A stretch of DNA of 8,525 nucleotides from Patescibacteria group bacterium (GTDB taxonomy: Bacteria; Patescibacteriota; Saccharimonadia; CAILAD01; BJGX01). The DNA lies in assembly GCA_030917065.1 (NCBI GenBank), contig JAUPVL010000009.1:1-8525 (forward strand), read 5' to 3'. The notes under the pieces were generated by a model that was given only the letters and a program-made list of their open reading frames with translations, was not told where the DNA came from and did no database searches. Of the stretch, positions 4,827-8,525 are shown in pieces. Position 1 is the first letter of the stretch; each line of letters opens with the position of its first letter. A program made the translations under genes and the position numbers.

Positions 4827-5045
4827 ATGATCAGACTTGGTAAAAATAGGCGCAAGAAAGTTGAAGCTGCACTTAGCTGTGAGTGTGGCAACACTCCTCT
4901 AACTCAAGAAGACTTGGATGCCGACGGCAGATGTAAGTGTTGTCGAGAAGGGCATTTTACTCCACACGACTTTTCTTGCTGTACTAGGTGTCGCATGCCT
5001 ATCGAAATGATCTATCCAGATCGTGGTTTCCCTGTTTCTCCATAA
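4827..5045 (+). CDS. Small Cys-rich, probably zinc-binding protein
   Basis: 72 residues from ATG 4827, chosen because a strong SD lies seven bases upstream; the longer ATG at 4803 would add eight residues. The N terminus is very basic (R-L-G-K-N-R-R-K-K at 3-11). Eight Cys follow in three clusters: C-x-C at 18-20, C-x-C-C at 36-39 and C-C-x-x-C at 51-55, with H43 and H47 between. Eight thiols in so short a chain suggest two zinc-ribbon-like sites. With the basic head, nucleic-acid binding is plausible, but this is inference. There is no membrane segment. It lies downstream of the 113-residue Cys-motif gene on the same strand and ends in two successive hairpins. I do not recognise the family. 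Confidence 0.65.
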   Translation: MIRLGKNRRKKVEAALSCECGNTPLTQEDLDADGRCKCCREGHFTPHDFSCCTRCRMPIEMIYPDRGFPVSP

Positions 5046-5051
5046 AACAGG
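5031..5051 (+). repeat. Hairpin over the stop codon of the Cys-rich gene
   Basis: CCTGTTT (5031-5037) and AAACAGG (5045-5051) pair perfectly around a 7-base loop. The TAA stop occupies 5043-5045, at the loop/stem edge. It is followed within six bases by a second, longer hairpin. Confidence 0.45.
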
Positions 5052-5056
5052 ATTCT

Positions 5057-5088
5057 ACCCAAGTTTACAAACATTTGTAAGTTTAGGT
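5057..5088. terminator. Long hairpin after the Cys-rich gene
   Basis: Positions 5057-5071 pair with 5074-5088: a 15-position stem with a perfect 7-pair core (TTACAAA/TTTGTAA), two wobbles and one mismatch, around the two central bases CA. It sits 12 bases past the stop codon, where transcripts from the left should end before the convergent TPR gene. No T-run follows. The rest of the gap to 5200 is plain AT-rich sequence with nothing else I can support. Confidence 0.5.
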
Positions 5089-5199
5089 CGAGTTGATAGA
5101 CAAGATTATACATCTAATGATACGAAACTAAATCAAACTATTTTAAAATATTTTTGAAATAAATCAATTCTTGTGAAATCCACAACACTACCCTATTCT

Positions 5200-6093
5200 C
5201 TATTGATATTTTTCAAACTTGAGTTGATCTAAGCGATTTTGATAATCTTGAATTTTACCACTATCGCCCTTAATCTTATAAAGACGGATGGCGTGTAGGT
5301 AGATGTCTGCTATAGATCTATCTATACCTATCCCCTGTTCTACCATGACGATAGCTTCATCTATATTGCCTTGTGACGCTAGCAACTTAGATAACACTAG
5401 ATAATCTAATGCAGTTTTTTCGGCGATGGCATTCATACGCTTCTCTCCTTGGTTGTATACATACGAGTCTATCAATTTGTAAGCCAATGCTCTCTCACTA
5501 AGAGTAGATATATCTGTAGCACGCACCGAGTCTGATTGTGTGCCGCCTAGTATGATACAGCTTTCTACTGCCCTATTTGCGAGCTGACTTGTCAGGTTGA
5601 GCTTGATGGCAGCGTTTGCCTTATCGCATCCTTCAGTTATCTTCTCTAGATTGTACAGAGCTATTGCTTCGCCGGCATTTGATTCTGCAGTAGGATTTTG
5701 CTTGTTGGCAATCCCAAAATATTGCTTTGCTTGTTCATAATCCCTACCCTTTAAGGACAGTATTCCAAGAGCAGTATAGTTGGGGTCTTTTATGTTGTCG
5801 GTGTAAACGTCTATAGCTTTTTGATACTCTCCTCTATCTATCCAAAACTCTGCCAGCTCATTACTAGCAACTGGATCACCAAAACCAATAAGGTTGGCTT
5901 GGTTGAGATAAGAATACTTTTTGCTGTCACTACTTGTCACATTTGCTTTTGCTATCAACTCGTCGGATATAGCTATTCTCCACGCAGTTATCTCTGGCAT
6001 GAATGTGGCTACAAACAGCCCTACTATCAATATCAATATTGCAGTGATCGCTACAAAACTTTTTTTAGTGTTGAGCTGTTTTTGCAAGTTCAT
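5200..6093 (-). CDS. Membrane-anchored TPR-like protein
   Basis: 297 residues. One hydrophobic helix at about 13-31 after a short Lys-containing head suggests an N-terminal membrane anchor with the body outside the membrane. The body (about 60-295) is a run of helix pairs with TPR-like features: A-E-F-W-I-D-R-G-E-Y-Q-K-A-I-D-V-Y (81-97), L-S-L-K-G-R-D-Y-E-Q-A-K-Q-Y-F (112-126), L-A-S-Q-G-N-I-D-E-A-I-V-M-V-E-Q-G (238-254) and I-Y-L-H-A-I-R-L-Y-K-I-K-G-D (264-277). Such repeats usually bind proteins; the partner is unknown. Two Cys at 156 and 179 may pair if exported. The start ATG 6093 lies inside the end of valS (29-base overlap), has no SD, and no other good start exists nearby, so translation is probably coupled to valS. 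Confidence 0.75.
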   Translation of the reverse strand: MNLQKQLNTKKSFVAITAILILIVGLFVATFMPEITAWRIAISDELIAKANVTSSDSKKYSYLNQANLIGFGDPVASNELAEFWIDRGEYQKAIDVYTDNIKDPNYTALGILSLKGRDYEQAKQYFGIANKQNPTAESNAGEAIALYNLEKITEGCDKANAAIKLNLTSQLANRAVESCIILGGTQSDSVRATDISTLSERALAYKLIDSYVYNQGEKRMNAIAEKTALDYLVLSKLLASQGNIDEAIVMVEQGIGIDRSIADIYLHAIRLYKIKGDSGKIQDYQNRLDQLKFEKYQ

Positions 6094-8446
6094 CTTTTAA
6101 TTCTGCAATTTCTTTCTGGGTAGATTTCAGCAAGTCCTTTTGCTGGTCTACAACTTCTTTGGGTGCGTTGGCTACGAAATTATCATTGTTTAGTTTTTTG
6201 AGTATGATTGATTCGAAATTTTGCTTTGTGGCAATTTCCTTCTTGAGCTTGACTATCTTAGTTTCGTCAATATTGCTTTGTTTTTCTGCGAGGATTGAGA
6301 TAATTTCTTTCTCAAATTTCTTGGCCTGTGTACCATCAGGTTCCAAATATACGTTCGGCCATTGTTCGCTTATCAAGATAGTATCACGCCATGGTAATTG
6401 TTGCCAGATAGCCTCTGTCACAAATGGCGCAAAGGGGTGGAGGAGACGTAGTACAGTATCTAGACTGTAAGCGAGCATAGTGGGGTTGGTAGATGTTTTG
6501 GAGTATTCTATGTACTGGTCAGCCAGATCATCCCAGAGTAGGGAATAGGCTGACTGTCCGGCTGAAGAGTAGTTGTATCTCTCAATAGACTGGGTAATCT
6601 TAGTGATTGCAGTGTTGAGCTTGCTCGACATCCAGTGATCTGCAGGGTTCTCCAGCAGTATCTCTGATATATCAGAGATACTCTCCGTCTTGGACAGTGT
6701 ATATCTAGCAACATTCCAGAGTTTGTTGCAAAAATTGCGATATCCTTGTACTTTTTCTTGGCTCAGACTACCGCCCGTACCAGGAGTGATGCCAATCACC
6801 AAGGCTAACCGCAACGCGTCAGTACCAAATTCTTGGGTTAGCTCGAGTGGGTCTAGTACGTTGCCTTTGGATTTGCTCATTTTCTTACCTTCCGCATCAT
6901 TTACGGATCCCCATAGATAAACGGTCTTGAAGGGGACTTCGCCAGTTTTGTATATTCCAAGCATTATCATCCTGGTAACCCATAGATACAGTATGTCGCG
7001 CATAGTTGCCATAAGCGAAGTAGGGTAGTACTGATCAAAATCACCAGTGCTTTGAAGAGTAGCGAATGGCCATTGACTACTAGAGAACCATGTATCAAAG
7101 GTATCTGTTTCTTTCTCATAGCCGGCTTTACCATATACTTCAATAGCATCTTTCTCTTCGCCGATGATGTATTCGGGCTTAGACTTATCGCCAGTAGCAT
7201 TGTAATAAACAGGTATAGCTATACCGAACCAGTTCTGACGACTAATATTCCAGTCTCGGAGGCCCTCTAGCCAGTTGAGTGCTTGGCTTTTGAACCTAGC
7301 GGGGTAGAATACCACTTCGTTTTTGTCTATAGCATCAATCGCCAGCTTCTTGAGCTTATCTACCTTGAGCCACCACTGTTCTATGACGAGCGGCTCTATC
7401 TGTGTACCGCACCTGTCATGGTAGCCAATAGAGTGTTCATAGTTCATATTGATATGATCAATAAGCCCTGCTTGCTCTAGGTCTTGCGCCACCTGTGTGC
7501 GAGCTTCATCCACCGACATACCAGAATATTTACCGGCTATAGCCGTCAACCTGCCATCAGTTCCTATGACCTGCTTGACTTCGAGATTGTGTCTGAGACC
7601 CATTTCCCAATCGTTTGGATCGTGTGCAGGAGTGACCTTCACTACACCAGTACCAAACTCTGGATCTACGAAGTCATCAGCAATCACCTTGAGCTTGAAT
7701 TTGCCTAGCAACCCTTCAGACTCTATCTCTTGGCCGATGTAGTCTTGGTATCTTTCGTCTTTGGGATGTACTGCTATCGCTGTATCGCCAAATTTCGTCT
7801 CAGGTCGCACAGTCGCCAGTACAAAAGGACCGTACTTGATATAGTACAACGGATCTATTTGGGTACGGTATTTGATTTCTATATCTGCAAAGCCAGAGTG
7901 GCAATGTGGACACCAATTGACGATACGGTTGCCTCTATATATCAGCCCATCATCGTTGAGTTTCTTGAATGTATCATAAACAATTTCGATGATATCTTGA
8001 TCGAGTGTGAACTTGAGCTTTTGCCAATCAGCACTAAATCCTAGGGATCTCATCTGTTCGAGCACAGTGTGTTTGTTGTCTGTTGTAAACTGCAAAGCTT
8101 GTTTGTAAAACTCATCTTTGCCTAAATCAAACCTTGTCTTGTCCTGCTTGGCCAATTCTCTTTCAAAAACTACTTGAGTCTCTATGCCTGCGTGATCAAC
8201 CCCTGGTAGCCAAAGAGTAGGGCGTCCTAGCATTCTGTTGTATCGGGTAGCAATATCATCCACGACATACATGGCATGGCCGGCGTGAAGAGACCCGTTG
8301 GCATTGGGTGGAGGCATAATAACCGAAAAAGGCTCTTTGCTCTTATCGCCAGCAGGGGAGAAGGCATTATTTTTCTCCCACATAGCGTAGATGCCTGATT
8401 CATACTCAGCTGGATTATATGATTTGGGTAATTCTGGTTTGGGCAT
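6065..8446 (-). CDS. valS: Valyl-tRNA synthetase
   Basis: 793 residues, complete but shorter than the roughly 880-950 of most bacterial enzymes. It charges tRNA-Val with valine in the cytoplasm and clears mischarged threonine. Motifs in order: P-P-P-N-A-N-G-S-L-H-A-G-H (45-57, the HIGH motif); W-C-P-H-C (178-182); the CP1 editing domain at about 195-345, with T-V-R-P-E-T (212-217) and G-T-G-V-V-K-V-T-P-A-H-D (265-276); D-R-C-G-T-Q-I-E-P (344-352); D-W-N-I-S-R-Q (398-404); D-T-W-F-S-S-S (451-457); K-M-S-K-S (522-526); the anticodon-binding helices; and a Lys/Glu-rich coiled-coil arm at about 715-793 containing N-F-V-A-N-A-P-K-E-V-V. The Cys pairs recall archaeal-type enzymes. The start ATG 8446 has no close SD. 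Its leader is too short for a T-box. Confidence 0.97.
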   Translation of the reverse strand: MPKPELPKSYNPAEYESGIYAMWEKNNAFSPAGDKSKEPFSVIMPPPNANGSLHAGHAMYVVDDIATRYNRMLGRPTLWLPGVDHAGIETQVVFERELAKQDKTRFDLGKDEFYKQALQFTTDNKHTVLEQMRSLGFSADWQKLKFTLDQDIIEIVYDTFKKLNDDGLIYRGNRIVNWCPHCHSGFADIEIKYRTQIDPLYYIKYGPFVLATVRPETKFGDTAIAVHPKDERYQDYIGQEIESEGLLGKFKLKVIADDFVDPEFGTGVVKVTPAHDPNDWEMGLRHNLEVKQVIGTDGRLTAIAGKYSGMSVDEARTQVAQDLEQAGLIDHINMNYEHSIGYHDRCGTQIEPLVIEQWWLKVDKLKKLAIDAIDKNEVVFYPARFKSQALNWLEGLRDWNISRQNWFGIAIPVYYNATGDKSKPEYIIGEEKDAIEVYGKAGYEKETDTFDTWFSSSQWPFATLQSTGDFDQYYPTSLMATMRDILYLWVTRMIMLGIYKTGEVPFKTVYLWGSVNDAEGKKMSKSKGNVLDPLELTQEFGTDALRLALVIGITPGTGGSLSQEKVQGYRNFCNKLWNVARYTLSKTESISDISEILLENPADHWMSSKLNTAITKITQSIERYNYSSAGQSAYSLLWDDLADQYIEYSKTSTNPTMLAYSLDTVLRLLHPFAPFVTEAIWQQLPWRDTILISEQWPNVYLEPDGTQAKKFEKEIISILAEKQSNIDETKIVKLKKEIATKQNFESIILKKLNNDNFVANAPKEVVDQQKDLLKSTQKEIAELKDELAKTAQH

Positions 8447-8484
8447 TGTAACGGTGTCTCTTTCTCACAAAATATATAGCTAAA

Positions 8485-8514
8485 ATTGTAGCATTTTCAG
8501 ATATATATTGCGAA
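8485..8514 (-). promoter_or_regulatory. Likely promoter of valS and the TPR gene
   Basis: On the minus strand, TTCGCA (8514-8509; 4 of 6), an 18-base spacer and TACAAT (8490-8485; 5 of 6). It predicts a leader of about 30 bases before the valS ATG. Confidence 0.45.
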
Positions 8515-8525
8515 TGATCAAAATA

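Noticed and set aside
6058..6070. Run of seven A on the minus strand at the valS stop as a frameshift site joining valS to the TPR gene
   Set aside because: The run lies after the TAA in the valS frame, so ribosomes stop before reaching it, and the TPR gene has its own ATG.
5821..6123. 100-residue plus-strand frame opposite the TPR gene
   Set aside because: It has no SD and a composition typical of the reverse complement of a coding region. The opposite strand has a coherent TPR-like protein.
6159..8044. Several 60-104 residue frames on both strands within valS
   Set aside because: valS is continuous with all its motifs in order, so these are shadows.
8447..8525. T-box or other riboswitch ahead of valS
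   Set aside because: The predicted leader is only about 30 bases, with no room for a specifier hairpin and no T-box sequence.

Overview
The window looks like chromosomal DNA of a small-genome bacterium, most likely of the Candidate Phyla Radiation (Patescibacteria), with Saccharibacteria a plausible home. This placement is inference. It rests on core genes that lack clear Shine-Dalgarno (SD) sites, tight or overlapping gene pairs, a soluble-tail two-helix membrane protein with the W-x-A-P-E-F type motif familiar from CPR genomes, and a shortened, Cys-bearing valyl-tRNA synthetase. UGA, UAG and UAA all end genes here, so the code is standard. All three tRNA genes encode their own CCA end.

Layout. 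Positions 1-1637 (+) hold the end of a HAD-type hydrolase and, coupled through an ATGA overlap, a membrane protein fused to a spermidine-synthase-like domain that has lost key catalytic residues. Positions 1664-2455 (-) are NAD kinase, convergent with it. A tRNA-Arg with the uncommon anticodon GCG follows at 2523-2599 (+). A two-helix membrane protein of unknown function lies at 2637-3290 (-) with a near-consensus promoter.

Positions about 3300-5090 form an accessory-looking block. It holds three small genes of unknown function (101, 113 and 72 residues), interleaved with two tRNA-Ser genes (anticodons UGA and GCU). The small genes are richer in G+C than their neighbours (the 101-residue gene is about 52% by hand count) and have SD-like sites, strong for two of them. 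They are surrounded by inverted repeats. Two encode Cys-rich, probably metal-binding proteins. This block is the least explained part of the window.

Positions 5200-8446 (-) hold valS and, overlapping its 3' end by 29 bases, a membrane-anchored TPR-like protein. They are probably one transcript from a promoter at about 8485-8514.

Nearly every gene end in the window carries a hairpin, but only the one after tRNA-Ser(GCU) has a T-run. Most transcript ends here may therefore be of the U-tract-poor type, or the hairpins may have another role. No gap between genes exceeds 300 bases. No CRISPR array, insertion sequence or replication origin was seen.
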